Below are positions 1 through 8,579 of a DNA stretch of 64,000 nucleotides, in pieces. Position numbers and translations under genes: made by a program. The first letter of the stretch is position 1, and every line of letters starts with the position of its first letter. Source of the DNA: UBA1715 sp045615765 (GTDB taxonomy: Bacteria; Bacteroidota; Bacteroidia; Bacteroidales; UBA1715); contig JAZLFM010000044.1 of assembly GCA_045615765.1 (NCBI GenBank), positions 10,404-74,403 on the forward strand, given 5' to 3'. The notes below the pieces were generated by a model. It saw nothing but the letters and a program-made list of their open reading frames with translations, was not told where the DNA came from and did not search any database.

Positions 1-726
1 TTGAAGAAGTTTGTTTCTATCGTATTGTTAGTGTTGTTTGTTTCGCAAGTTTTTGCGCAACAAAAGAAGATTCTGCACGATCAATCGTACGATAAAAAAT
101 TGTTTCATCTTGGTTTTACGCTGGGGACCAACCAAATGAATTATCGTATATTCCCAGATTCCACCTTGTTGTTTACTGGCTTGGCTGATTCTGTTTATCG
201 TGTTGAATCGCATGGTATGGTTGGTATAGATTTGGGAATTATTAGCGAACTTCGTATGGGAGATTATTTATCGCTTCGTTTTCTTCCGGGGTTGCTTTTT
301 GGACAGCGTAACTTGGTGTACCAACTCCGTAGAAAAGGCTCTCCGCGTTTCGAACCTGAATTTAAGGAATATGAGATGAAGGTCTCTAGTATCTATATCG
401 ATGCTCCGCTATTACTGAAATTTAAAGCACAAAGAATTAATAACTACCGCCCATATATAATTGGTGGCGCAGCTCTTCGCTATGATCTTGATACCAAGCG
501 TATAGGGAAAAACAATGATGACTATACGATAAATCAGTGTCCGCTTGACTATTTCTATGAGTTCGGTTTTGGAATTGATTTTTTTCTTGTGTATTTCAAA
601 TTTGCAGCAGAATTTAAATATAGCTTTGGTATGAGAAACATTCTTCGTGCCGAACCTACCGAATATTGTACTGTTATGAATGGACTAAAAAGTCGTATGT
701 TCATTCTTTCATTTCATTTTGAATAA
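1..726 (+). CDS. porT: PorT-like outer-membrane beta-barrel protein (T9SS)
   Basis: Predicted 241-residue outer-membrane barrel of the PorT family, which is needed for type IX secretion in Bacteroidota. Residues 1-19 form a signal peptide ending in VFAQ. The rest is rich in alternating aromatic and hydrophobic strands (for example around 75-105 and 180-240) and ends in Phe-His-Phe-Glu, as expected for a barrel. The length matches PorT, about 240 residues. The frame opens with TTG at the very first base of the window, so an upstream start cannot be excluded; because the signal peptide begins exactly here, TTG is plausible. The next gene starts two bases after the stop. A generic PorT/OmpW-like barrel is the alternative. 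Confidence 0.75.
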   Translation: MKKFVSIVLLVLFVSQVFAQQKKILHDQSYDKKLFHLGFTLGTNQMNYRIFPDSTLLFTGLADSVYRVESHGMVGIDLGIISELRMGDYLSLRFLPGLLFGQRNLVYQLRRKGSPRFEPEFKEYEMKVSSIYIDAPLLLKFKAQRINNYRPYIIGGAALRYDLDTKRIGKNNDDYTINQCPLDYFYEFGFGIDFFLVYFKFAAEFKYSFGMRNILRAEPTEYCTVMNGLKSRMFILSFHFE

Positions 727-728
727 AT

Positions 729-2273
729 ATGCCACAAATAGTATCTATACAAGTATCGCCTAAAATTGCAGTGAATGATTTTTTGCTAAAGAAGACAGTA
801 GCAGAAAAGTTATCGTTACCAATTGGTGATATTCATGAAATGCGTATTACAAAGCGCTCTATAGATGCACGTTCGCGTAATATTAAAATAAACTTGACCT
901 TACTTGTGGCATGTGGCGAAGAACAAGTAGTTCCAAAAGAAGAATTGATTTTTGAAAAACGCGATGTCTCTTTGCGTCCGGAAGTGCATATTATAGGAGC
1001 AGGACCTGCAGGATTGTTTGCTGCACTTCGTCTGATAGAATTGAACTATAAGCCTATCGTTTTAGAGCAAGGGAAAAATGTTTCGGAAAGGAAACGTGAT
1101 ATAGCTCGTTTGAATCTAAATCAGGGTTGCAATCCGCTTTCGAACTATTGTTTTGGTGAAGGTGGTGCGGGAACTTTTTCAGATGGTAAATTATATACAC
1201 GCTCAAAGAAAAAAGGCGACAATAGGAGAGTGTTGGAGTTGTTTGTGATTCATGGTGCAAAATCTTCAATTCTCGTAGATGCGCATCCACATATCGGTTC
1301 CGATAAGTTGCCTGATGTTATTGCTAATATGAGAAATACCATCATTGAATGTGGTGGCGAAGTTCATTTTTCAAAACAAGTTGTTGATTTTGAAATAACA
1401 GGCAATAAAATAACTAAGTTGGTTTGTGCCGATGAGGTTATTTCTGTTAATACTGTTGTTCTTGCAATGGGACATTCTGCTCGTCCGTTGTATTATGCTC
1501 TACATAATGCAGGAGTAGAGTTGGAGGCAAAAGCTTGTGCTATGGGTGTACGTGTGGAACATCCACAGGACATGATTGACCATATTCAATATCATGGAAA
1601 TGTAATGAAAGAATTACCTGCTGCTTCATATTCTCTTGTTCATCAGGTAGATGGACGAGGCGTGTATTCTTTCTGTATGTGTCCAGGTGGTATAATAGTG
1701 CCTTCTATGACAGCCGAAAATCAAACTGTAGTGAATGGTATGTCAAACTCTCGAAGAAATTCTCCATACGCAAATTCTGGAATGGTTGTTGAATTACAAG
1801 TGTCTGATTTCGCTGATTTTAAGGAATTTGGAGAATTAGCTGGATTGAAATTTCAGGAACACTTTGAACAATTAGCTTATCAAAATGGGGGAAGAAATCA
1901 AGTTGCTCCAGCACAACGAATTTCTGATTTTGTACGCGGAAAAATTTCGTCTTCTCTGTCTGAGACTACATATATTCCAGGTATTGTAAGTTCTCCAATG
2001 CATTTTTGGATGCCGGAATCTATCTCTAAACGATTGCAAGAAGGATTGAAATTTTTTGATAGGCAAATGCATGGTTTTGCAAGTTCCGAAGGAAAAATTG
2101 TCGGTGTAGAATCTCGGTCTTCTTCTCCAGTTAGAATTCCTCGAAATCCAGAAACATTAGCGCATATTCGCATCGAAAATTTATTCCCTTGTGGAGAAGG
2201 TGCAGGGTATGCTGGTGGAATTGTTTCCTCTGCAATTGATGGTATGCTTGCGGCAGAACATATTGCTAGATAA
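729..2273 (+). CDS. FAD-dependent oxidoreductase (COG2509-type dehydrogenase)
   Basis: 514-residue flavoprotein of the uncharacterised FAD-utilising dehydrogenase family. The first 80 residues form a small alpha/beta domain typical of this family. A dinucleotide-binding motif GAGPAG lies at residues 90-95 and is followed by an acidic residue in the VLEQG strand that should bind the FAD ribose. A second conserved stretch near the C-terminus (PCGEGAGYAGGI) is the usual FAD-contacting end of such enzymes. The physiological substrate is unknown; some relatives are loosely annotated as geranylgeranyl reductase-like. It starts two bases after the porT stop, so the two genes are probably co-transcribed. 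Confidence 0.85.
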   Translation: MPQIVSIQVSPKIAVNDFLLKKTVAEKLSLPIGDIHEMRITKRSIDARSRNIKINLTLLVACGEEQVVPKEELIFEKRDVSLRPEVHIIGAGPAGLFAALRLIELNYKPIVLEQGKNVSERKRDIARLNLNQGCNPLSNYCFGEGGAGTFSDGKLYTRSKKKGDNRRVLELFVIHGAKSSILVDAHPHIGSDKLPDVIANMRNTIIECGGEVHFSKQVVDFEITGNKITKLVCADEVISVNTVVLAMGHSARPLYYALHNAGVELEAKACAMGVRVEHPQDMIDHIQYHGNVMKELPAASYSLVHQVDGRGVYSFCMCPGGIIVPSMTAENQTVVNGMSNSRRNSPYANSGMVVELQVSDFADFKEFGELAGLKFQEHFEQLAYQNGGRNQVAPAQRISDFVRGKISSSLSETTYIPGIVSSPMHFWMPESISKRLQEGLKFFDRQMHGFASSEGKIVGVESRSSSPVRIPRNPETLAHIRIENLFPCGEGAGYAGGIVSSAIDGMLAAEHIAR

Positions 2274-2287
2274 TAATTCCATTATAA

Positions 2288-2309
2288 AAGACGATGAATG
2301 TTTCGTCTT
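2288..2309. other. Short inverted repeat after the FAD oxidoreductase
   Basis: AAGACGA and TCGTCTT form a 7-bp stem with an 8-nt loop. On the plus strand it is followed by A-residues rather than a U-run, so it is not a standard intrinsic terminator for the gene upstream. The remaining bases up to the sigma-factor gene at 2419 contain a TACTTTTG box (2372-2379) and nothing else recognisable. Confidence 0.35.
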
Positions 2310-2371
2310 AAAAAAATCAAAAAAATACGAAAATAAATTTTAGTGTGCAGAGATATCGCTCACATGGTGCC

Positions 2372-2379
2372 TACTTTTG
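2372..2379 (+). promoter_or_regulatory. Putative -7 box for the sigma-70 gene
   Basis: TACTTTTG matches the Bacteroidota -7 consensus TAnnTTTG exactly, 40 bases before the ATG of the sigma-factor gene. I do not see a clear TTTG -33 box at the expected 19-21 bp spacing, so this is a half-site call. Confidence 0.4.
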
Positions 2380-2418
2380 TCCTGTAATTGAGTCACTAAC
2401 CTTTAAAACGAAGAAAGT

Positions 2419-3132
2419 ATGGCAAAAAGAACATTGCAAGCACAAAAGTCGGTATTGGAAATCTACAAACATGAAATTCGAAATTGTAATCCAATTTCTT
2501 GGGAAGAAGAACAACAGTTAGGTTTGTTGATTTTAAATGGTAATTCTGCCGCTAAAAACAAACTGATACAGGCAAATCTGTATTTCGCTTGGGATGCGGC
2601 AAAACACTATAATTATAGCACAATTCCTTTTGAAGATCTTCTTGAAGCTGCAAATCTTGGATTATGCAGAGCAGCAGAGCGTTTTGATGTTCGATTTGGT
2701 AATCGTTTTTTAACATACGCAAGCCATTGGATAGAACGTGAATTAAAGGATTTGTTGCGTCGTGAGAGAAAGGGGAGTTGTTCGCAGAATGCCGATGGAG
2801 AATATAAACAATATGTTTCGTTCGATGCTGTTTCTGAAGATAGTGATGGAATAAGTTATGATAGAATAATGGCTCGTGAATCAGTCGAGATGGAAGATAT
2901 GTATGCTTTTGATTATGATAGCAATTATCTCTATCAAGCACTCCGTAGTTTAACTGTAGAAGAAAACGAAATCGTGACTCGTTACTTTGGATTGTTTGGT
3001 CAACAACCTGAGACAATGGAAAGTATTGCGAAATCTTTTGGCGTAAGTCGTCAATCAATAAACCAACGCTTGACTCGCATCTATAAATTGATTCGAAATC
3101 GTATGCCTGCAGAATGTAATACTGCTGCGTAG
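2419..3132 (+). CDS. RNA polymerase sigma-70 family factor
   Basis: 237-residue sigma factor, shorter and more divergent than the primary Bacteroidota RpoD (about 287 residues). Region 1.2/2 covers roughly residues 12-115, including the core-binding and -10 recognition stretch (NLGLCRAAERFD, FLTYASHWI). Region 4 lies at about 175-230 and ends in a helix-turn-helix (SIAKSFGVSRQSINQRL). The middle (120-165) is acidic and Ser/Asp-rich, so region 3 looks degenerate. This supports an alternative, group-2/3-like factor rather than the housekeeping one; which promoters it serves cannot be read from here. The gene stands alone between its own promoter-like box and a strong terminator. Confidence 0.88.
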   Translation: MAKRTLQAQKSVLEIYKHEIRNCNPISWEEEQQLGLLILNGNSAAKNKLIQANLYFAWDAAKHYNYSTIPFEDLLEAANLGLCRAAERFDVRFGNRFLTYASHWIERELKDLLRRERKGSCSQNADGEYKQYVSFDAVSEDSDGISYDRIMARESVEMEDMYAFDYDSNYLYQALRSLTVEENEIVTRYFGLFGQQPETMESIAKSFGVSRQSINQRLTRIYKLIRNRMPAECNTAA

Positions 3133-3146
3133 TTGTTACCATCAGA

Positions 3147-3179
3147 AAAGGGGAGAAATTGTCTCCCCTTTGTTTTTTT
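3147..3179 (+). terminator. Intrinsic terminator of the sigma-factor gene
   Basis: A perfect 10-bp stem (AAAGGGGAGA with TCTCCCCTTT) and a 5-nt loop are followed by seven Ts, starting 15 bases after the stop codon. Confidence 0.9.
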
Positions 3180-3203
3180 ATATATTTGTAAAAAAAATAG
3201 AAT

Positions 3204-3554
3204 ATGAAAATTGCGGTGCCAACAGCACAAGGAATGGTCGATAGTCATTTCGGACATTGTGCGTATTTTACCATCTATGAATTGGATGAGCAAAAAAATA
3301 TTTTAGGAAAACTTGAATTGCCTTCTCCTCAAGGATGTGGTTGTAAGTCGGGAATAGCTCCTATGTTGCGTGAACTCGGTGTCTCTGTTATGTTAGCAGG
3401 AAATATGGGTGATGGTGCAATAGCAGTACTCGCTCAAAATAATATTTCGGTTATTCGTGGTTGTAGCGGTGCAATAGATGATGTTGTTTCTGATTATATT
3501 GCAGGTAAGCTTGTTGATAACCAGATTGTTTGTAGTCACGAATGTCATAAATAA
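3204..3554 (+). CDS. NifX/NifB-family Fe-Mo cofactor-binding-like protein
   Basis: 116-residue single-domain protein of the dinitrogenase iron-molybdenum cofactor biosynthesis family (PF02579). The N-terminal MKIAVP strand, the SHFGHC motif near residues 14-19, the G-rich MLAGNMGDGA segment and a Cys-rich tail (CSHECHK) fit stand-alone members. In organisms without nitrogenase these are thought to bind or carry metal clusters, but no role is proven. No nif genes are seen nearby. The stop overlaps the ATG of the Nudix gene by one base (TAATG), suggesting translational coupling. Confidence 0.85.
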   Translation: MKIAVPTAQGMVDSHFGHCAYFTIYELDEQKNILGKLELPSPQGCGCKSGIAPMLRELGVSVMLAGNMGDGAIAVLAQNNISVIRGCSGAIDDVVSDYIAGKLVDNQIVCSHECHK

Positions 3555-4033
3555 TGAAGCACACTACACTTTGTTATCTTGAAAAAGATGGTTGTTATTT
3601 GATGTTGCATCGCACAAAGAAAGCGAATGATATCAATCACGATAAATGGATAGGCGTTGGCGGAAAGTTTGAAAAGGGTGAAACTCCGGAACAATGTATG
3701 TTACGCGAAGTTTGGGAAGAAACAGGTTTCACCGTTACAAAATGGAAATATCGTGGCATTGTAACATTCTATCTTGATGATATGGAAGGCGAGGTAATGC
3801 ATTTGTTTACTTGCTTGGAATGGAATGGTACGCAAAAAGAGTGTGACGAAGGAGATTTAGCATGGATAAAAAAAGAAAAACTTGCAGAATTACCAATGTG
3901 GGAAGGTGATGCGATTTTTCTTAAATTGGTAAATGACATAGATGAGCCATTCTTTAATTTGAAATTGGTTTACCACGGAGAAAAACTGATGTCAGCAGAA
4001 AAAGATTCTGTTCAGTTAATCACTAATCACTAA
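3554..4033 (+). CDS. Nudix hydrolase (MutT-like, 8-oxo-dGTP diphosphatase type)
   Basis: 159-residue Nudix enzyme. A complete Nudix box GX5EX7REUXEEXGU is present: G37, E43, then REVWEETGF at 51-59, which binds the divalent metal. The N-terminal CYLEKDG...MLHR strand and the GVGGKFE segment resemble bacterial 8-oxo-dGTP diphosphatases, which clean oxidised nucleotides from the pool. The substrate is inferred from similarity only. It overlaps the NifX-like gene by one base and lies 9 bases before the radical SAM gene. Confidence 0.88.
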   Translation: MKHTTLCYLEKDGCYLMLHRTKKANDINHDKWIGVGGKFEKGETPEQCMLREVWEETGFTVTKWKYRGIVTFYLDDMEGEVMHLFTCLEWNGTQKECDEGDLAWIKKEKLAELPMWEGDAIFLKLVNDIDEPFFNLKLVYHGEKLMSAEKDSVQLITNH

Positions 4034-4042
4034 TCACTTACT

Positions 4043-4984
4043 ATGTATAGTTGGGGCGACAATCGACGATTTAATTCTTATAAACGATTTCTTTTGGAAC
4101 GTTTTGGTGGCAGAATGCAAAAATTGACATTGAATGCAGGTTTTACTTGCCCTAATCGTGATGGTAGTATTGGTGTCGGAGGCTGTACCTATTGTGTGAA
4201 TGATGCATTTAATCCTTCATATTGTGATGTGCGGAAATCTGTACGCCAACAGTTGGACGAAGGAATAGAATTTCATCAAAATAGATATCGTCGTGCAGAC
4301 GGATATTTAGCATACTTTCAAGCATATTCCAATACGTATTCGTCATTGGAAAAAATGAAAGAAATTTATGCACCAGCAATAGAGCATCCGTTAATTAAAG
4401 GAATTGTTGTAGGTACACGTCCTGATTGTATTGATGAACAAAAATTGGAGTTTTTTGCCGATCTACAAAAGACAATGTTTGTATCTATAGAATATGGGGT
4501 GGAATCTTGTTTTGATGAAACCTTAGCTCGAATCAATCGTGGACATACATTTCAGCAAGCTGTAGATGCTTTTACACTTACAAAACAGTACGGTATTCAT
4601 ACTGCGGGACATTTTATGTTTGGTTTGCCTGGTGAAAATCCAGAGAAATGGTTGGAAGCTGTTCGTCTAATGAATGCGTTGCCAATGGATGGGATAAAAT
4701 TCCATCAACTACAGTTGATTCGTGATACAAAGATGGAAAAGGAATATTATGAGAAGAAAGAAGATTTTTATCCGTTTACTATGGATAACTATATTCCTTT
4801 TATTGTTGATATTACAGAGAAACTAAATCCTCATTTTGTTGTTGAACGTTTTGCTGGCGAAGTTCCGCCACGTTTCTTGCGTGAAAATACATGGGGATTG
4901 ACTCGTTATGATGTTGTGTTGCAACGAATAGAGAAAGAACTTACAACAAGAGATAGTTGGCAAGGCAAATTTTATACGAAATAA
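4043..4984 (+). CDS. Radical SAM protein, TIGR01212 (YhcC-like) family
   Basis: 313-residue radical SAM enzyme. The cluster cysteines are C36, C48 and C51 in the unusual spaced motif CPNRDG...GGCTYC that defines the TIGR01212 family, rather than the standard CX3CX2C. The Gly-rich and GVESCFDETL segments of a SAM-binding TIM barrel follow. The reaction is unknown; E. coli YhcC is the best-known relative. The gene is the last of the NifX-like/Nudix/radical SAM run and ends at a bidirectional terminator. Confidence 0.88.
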   Translation: MYSWGDNRRFNSYKRFLLERFGGRMQKLTLNAGFTCPNRDGSIGVGGCTYCVNDAFNPSYCDVRKSVRQQLDEGIEFHQNRYRRADGYLAYFQAYSNTYSSLEKMKEIYAPAIEHPLIKGIVVGTRPDCIDEQKLEFFADLQKTMFVSIEYGVESCFDETLARINRGHTFQQAVDAFTLTKQYGIHTAGHFMFGLPGENPEKWLEAVRLMNALPMDGIKFHQLQLIRDTKMEKEYYEKKEDFYPFTMDNYIPFIVDITEKLNPHFVVERFAGEVPPRFLRENTWGLTRYDVVLQRIEKELTTRDSWQGKFYTK

Positions 4985-4985
4985 A

Positions 4986-5020
4986 AAACGCAGAACCAAA
5001 TTTTTGATTCTGCGTTTCTT
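4986..5020. terminator. Bidirectional terminator between convergent genes
   Basis: A 10-bp perfect stem (AAACGCAGAA with TTCTGCGTTT) and a 12-nt loop, flanked by A-rich sequence on the left and T-rich sequence on the right, between the convergent radical SAM and GH130 genes. Confidence 0.8.
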
Positions 5021-5037
5021 TATGTTTCAATTATTGA

Positions 5038-6027
5038 TTAAAAAACTTCAGAGTTCTTTTTCATATAATCTATAAGTTCATCAACTTGACAGAAAGCCAA
5101 TGCTGTGAATGTGTCAGCTGCACCATAATAGATACAAATACGTCCAGTTGCTGCATCGTATAAGTTAGCGCATGGGAATGTTACATTAGGAACAAAACCA
5201 CGAGTTTCGTAGTCAACTTCTGGTGTTAGTAAATAGTCGCGAGTTCTGTAAAGAACTTTTGAAGGATTATTAATATCCAAAAGAACTGCACCATAGCTAT
5301 AAACATAACCATTGCAAGTGCTTGATACACCATGGTAGAACAACAACCAACCTTCAGTAGTTTCGATAGGAACAGGTCCTGCACCAACTTTCATGCCTTG
5401 CCACCAACCTTGTCCGCCGTTAGTCATTACTAATTTGTGATGACCCCAATGTTCCATATCTGGACTTTCACTAATGTATATGTTTCCAAAAGGAGTATGT
5501 CCTGTATCACTTGGACGGCTTAACAACATATATTTTCCGTTAATTTTTCTTGGGAACAAAACACCATTACGGTTGTATGGCATCAATGGATTTGGCATTC
5601 TTACGAATGTTTTAAAATCTGTTGTATAACCTAAACCAATTGAAGGGCCTTTCATATCGTCACACCAAGTAACGAAATATTTATCTTCGATTTTTACCAC
5701 GCGTGGATCGTATGCATAGCTTGTTGGATTAGGAGTTCCATCTGGATTTACCCATTGGATAGGTTCTGGGTTCAATTCTATGTTGATACCGTCTTTACTA
5801 AATCCAGAAAAAAGAGTAGCACGACCATTGCGTTGGTCGCCACGGAAAACTCCGGCAAAAGCTCCATTAAATGGAACTACAGCACTATTGTAAACTCGAC
5901 CTGCTGTTGGTATTGGATTCCAATCGATGATAGGGTTTTTGCTATAACGCCAAAGAATGTCTTTGCATCCTGCTGGTTTTTCTTCCCATGGAATATTTGG
6001 AAGATTATTACCGATAATAGTTGCCAT
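5038..6027 (-). CDS. Glycoside hydrolase family 130 phosphorylase
   Basis: 329-residue cytoplasmic enzyme (no signal peptide) of family GH130, the beta-mannoside phosphorylases. Five-bladed propeller features are visible, including the N-terminal GRVYNSAVV strand, the R-rich FRGDQRNGR segment and the YDPRV motif (about residue 105) carrying the family Asp. Its size is closer to the manno-oligosaccharide-type phosphorylases (about 330) than to mannosylglucose phosphorylase (about 390), but the exact substrate cannot be settled. It would release mannose-1-phosphate from mannosides brought in by the adjacent symporter. It is the last gene of the minus-strand glycoside locus, 24 bases after the transporter. 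Confidence 0.88.
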   Translation of the reverse strand: MATIIGNNLPNIPWEEKPAGCKDILWRYSKNPIIDWNPIPTAGRVYNSAVVPFNGAFAGVFRGDQRNGRATLFSGFSKDGINIELNPEPIQWVNPDGTPNPTSYAYDPRVVKIEDKYFVTWCDDMKGPSIGLGYTTDFKTFVRMPNPLMPYNRNGVLFPRKINGKYMLLSRPSDTGHTPFGNIYISESPDMEHWGHHKLVMTNGGQGWWQGMKVGAGPVPIETTEGWLLFYHGVSSTCNGYVYSYGAVLLDINNPSKVLYRTRDYLLTPEVDYETRGFVPNVTFPCANLYDAATGRICIYYGAADTFTALAFCQVDELIDYMKKNSEVF

Positions 6028-6051
6028 AATATAATTTTTAAGAATTTCGTA

Positions 6052-7521
6052 TTATTTATTTACTGCTTCACGTCTAGTTTTTAAATCAGATTGAATTCCT
6101 TCCATTGTTTTTTCGTCTAGTTTATAGAAGAATTTTAGAATGAATAGAGCAATTACACCTGCAACAACAGGAATGATACTCATCATAGCTTTCAATCCAA
6201 ACAAGGTACTTTCATTTTGAACTTCGTTTGCTACGAAGCCTGTTGCACCAAGTATAACCATTGAAATCATACCGCCGATAGCCCAACCAAGTTTGTTTGA
6301 CATAATAGAAGCAGAGAATACAAGTCCGTCGGCTCTTGTTCCATTTTTCCATTCCGAGTAGTCGGCAGTGTCGGCATACATTACCCAAAGTAATGATGAA
6401 ATTGGGCCTCCACAGATTGAGCCAATAGCTTGGAAGAATAAAATTAGGAACATGTTTTCTGGGCTAAAGAAAATAAATGATCCTGTACAGATGATAGAAA
6501 CTAATAATAGAATTACGCACGCACGTTTTCTTCCAAATACTCGTGAGAACCATGGCACTGCAAGAACTCCAACTAATGACAACAATTGTCCTGTAGTGTT
6601 GAAAATTGATGCAAGTGTTTCAAAACCAAATGTCTCATTTTCTATAGGAGTCGCACGGAACATATTCAAAAGACTTGTCAACCAAGAAACTTCTTGTGTT
6701 CCAATGTAGTATTTAAAGTAGTGCGTCGTTACGTTTAAACGAATACAGTTGTAAAGGATAAATAAAATTGTAACAATGAATAACAATACCCATGGTTTGT
6801 TGTGTACAATATCTAGTAAATCTTTAGAAACAGTTGTTTTTTCTTCTGATATTGGTTTTACACGTTCTTTTACAGCAAAGAATGTAATCGCGAAGCAAGC
6901 GATAGCGGCAATGGCATATACTATCATTGTGTAGCTCCAACCTGCTTGTTGTGCTTGAATTGCAACTTCCTTAGATGCTCCTTCATCAACATTTCCAAAG
7001 TAGGCAGCAAGAGGAAGTGCTGTTGCCGATACGATTATACCACCAAGGTATGCTCCTACAAATTTGTATGAAGAGGCTTGGGTTCTGTCGTCTGCATTGG
7101 CGCTAATCACACTTAATAAAGATGTGTATGGTATATTTACAGTTGAATACAAACACATGAACAAAATAAATGTGGCGTATGCGTAAACTACATTCCCGAT
7201 TTCTCCAAATGCTGGTGTCGTAAATGCGGCAACTGCAGCAACTGAAAGTGGAACAGCTCCGAAAACAATATATGGGCGGAATTTTCCCCATCGTGTTTCG
7301 GTTCTATCGGCAGTCATACCGATAAATACATCGAAGAAAGCATCAATAATACGGGAAATCAAAAACATTGTTCCGGCAACAGCTGGTGCCAAACCAAATA
7401 CGTCTGTGTAGAAGTATGAAAGGTAAAATGTAATTGTTTGCCAAAATAGGCATGAACCTAGGTCTCCAAATCCGTAACAGATTTTTTCTCCTAATTTAGG
7501 TCTATTGTTTGTTAAGTCCAT
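6052..7521 (-). CDS. GPH-family sugar:cation symporter (MelB-like MFS)
   Basis: 489-residue inner-membrane transporter of the glycoside-pentoside-hexuronide family. About 12 hydrophobic segments are seen. The N-terminal KICYGFGDLGSC and the loop DRTETRWGKFRPY are signature sequences of MelB-type symporters that drive oligosaccharide uptake with Na+ or H+. An extra hydrophilic loop near residues 280-300 is slightly longer than usual. Its stop overlaps nothing, but its first base is shared with the last base of the GH5 gene upstream, so the cluster is translationally coupled. The likely substrate is manno-oligosaccharide, by context. Confidence 0.9.
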   Translation of the reverse strand: MDLTNNRPKLGEKICYGFGDLGSCLFWQTITFYLSYFYTDVFGLAPAVAGTMFLISRIIDAFFDVFIGMTADRTETRWGKFRPYIVFGAVPLSVAAVAAFTTPAFGEIGNVVYAYATFILFMCLYSTVNIPYTSLLSVISANADDRTQASSYKFVGAYLGGIIVSATALPLAAYFGNVDEGASKEVAIQAQQAGWSYTMIVYAIAAIACFAITFFAVKERVKPISEEKTTVSKDLLDIVHNKPWVLLFIVTILFILYNCIRLNVTTHYFKYYIGTQEVSWLTSLLNMFRATPIENETFGFETLASIFNTTGQLLSLVGVLAVPWFSRVFGRKRACVILLLVSIICTGSFIFFSPENMFLILFFQAIGSICGGPISSLLWVMYADTADYSEWKNGTRADGLVFSASIMSNKLGWAIGGMISMVILGATGFVANEVQNESTLFGLKAMMSIIPVVAGVIALFILKFFYKLDEKTMEGIQSDLKTRREAVNK

Positions 7522-8579
7522 TATTTATTGTTTTTTAATGATTTCGAAAATGCTTTTGCTCCAGGACCAAATGTTTGTAAGGTCCCAAAATCTCCAACTC
7601 CAGCACCATTGGATGTCCATGGATAGACTCCGGAATATCCTAATTGGTATGGCAGTTTATATATTTCTTCATAAGAAATAGGGAATCCATATATTTTGTT
7701 GTTTCCAGGGGTTTCTCCAATAATACATGGTTTGTCGTTTAATCCCCAATATTCTGGATTTTTATGGAATGGGTTGCTGAATTGATTTGTCCATTCGTAG
7801 TAGTGAATTTGCCAAAAATCCATATAGGCAAGTGAATCCATTGTAACTTCTTGTAGTGCCTTGTCGCTCCATTTATTTCCTTCGAATTTGTCGCTGCTCC
7901 ATTTTACAGCTGCGCTTCCTACTGTTGCGAAAATAGGAGAGTTTACTGAATGTATTGTTGCAGCGCACATTCCGACAAACATTTGCATATAATCCCATTC
8001 TAATCCACCGTATCTTTTGTGTTCATGGGTCCATTCTGGTTCATTACAAATATCAATTGCAAAGAAATATGGATTGTCTTTGTAACGTTCCAATAACGGC
8101 TTTAAGAATATGTCGCAATATTGTTGGATCTTTTGGGTGCAACCTAACATTGTTAGCCAGTTTTCAGAAGCTTTTTTTGTACTGTCTAGATTGTCGAATG
8201 AAGAAATTGTTGCAAGAATAAATATATGATGTTTTGCCGCTTTTGTCATCATGTTGTCAAGATTCTCCCAAAATTGTTGTGAGGCGGGTTGTGCAAATCC
8301 TTCTTTATCTACTGTAGGTTGCCCTTCTGCATCACAACAAATCCATATTCGTGAACTGTTTATCCCACTTTCTTCAAGTCTTGCAAATTCTTCTTCCCAA
8401 AATTCAGGATTATAGTTCCCACCGAAGTCGTTCCAGTTGTCCCATGGTGTGTTTGCGCCTATAAGGAAAAACGGTTTCCCTTTGTATAGAAACTTATTTC
8501 CTTCTATACAAATCCTTTGTTGCGAAAAACAACAAAAAAAAGCAAATAGTAGTGCTATGAATGTGATACAGCGTTTCAT
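7521..8579 (-). CDS. GH5-like endo-beta-mannanase, secreted
   Basis: 352-residue hydrolase with a signal peptide at about residues 1-19 (MKRCITFIALLFAFFCCFSQ). The barrel carries the clan A signature: proton donor E180 in CNEPEW and nucleophile E289 in IIGETPG. The opening FLIGANTPWDNW and SRIWICCD segments resemble the GH5_7/COG3934 mannanase group. There is no T9SS sorting tail or lipobox, so a soluble periplasmic enzyme is most likely, in contrast to its multidomain neighbour. Start and stop codons overlap the flanking genes by one base (TAATG). GH5 subfamily and linkage are inferred; it could act on other beta-glycans. Confidence 0.85.
   Translation of the reverse strand: MKRCITFIALLFAFFCCFSQQRICIEGNKFLYKGKPFFLIGANTPWDNWNDFGGNYNPEFWEEEFARLEESGINSSRIWICCDAEGQPTVDKEGFAQPASQQFWENLDNMMTKAAKHHIFILATISSFDNLDSTKKASENWLTMLGCTQKIQQYCDIFLKPLLERYKDNPYFFAIDICNEPEWTHEHKRYGGLEWDYMQMFVGMCAATIHSVNSPIFATVGSAAVKWSSDKFEGNKWSDKALQEVTMDSLAYMDFWQIHYYEWTNQFSNPFHKNPEYWGLNDKPCIIGETPGNNKIYGFPISYEEIYKLPYQLGYSGVYPWTSNGAGVGDFGTLQTFGPGAKAFSKSLKNNK

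Noticed and set aside
2288..2309. Terminator for the FAD oxidoreductase
   Set aside because: The hairpin is short and followed by A-residues, not by Ts, on the coding strand; kept only as an inverted repeat.
2552..3142. 196-residue minus-strand ORF opposite the sigma factor
   Set aside because: The sigma factor frame shows clear regions 2 and 4; the reverse frame has no motif and odd composition.
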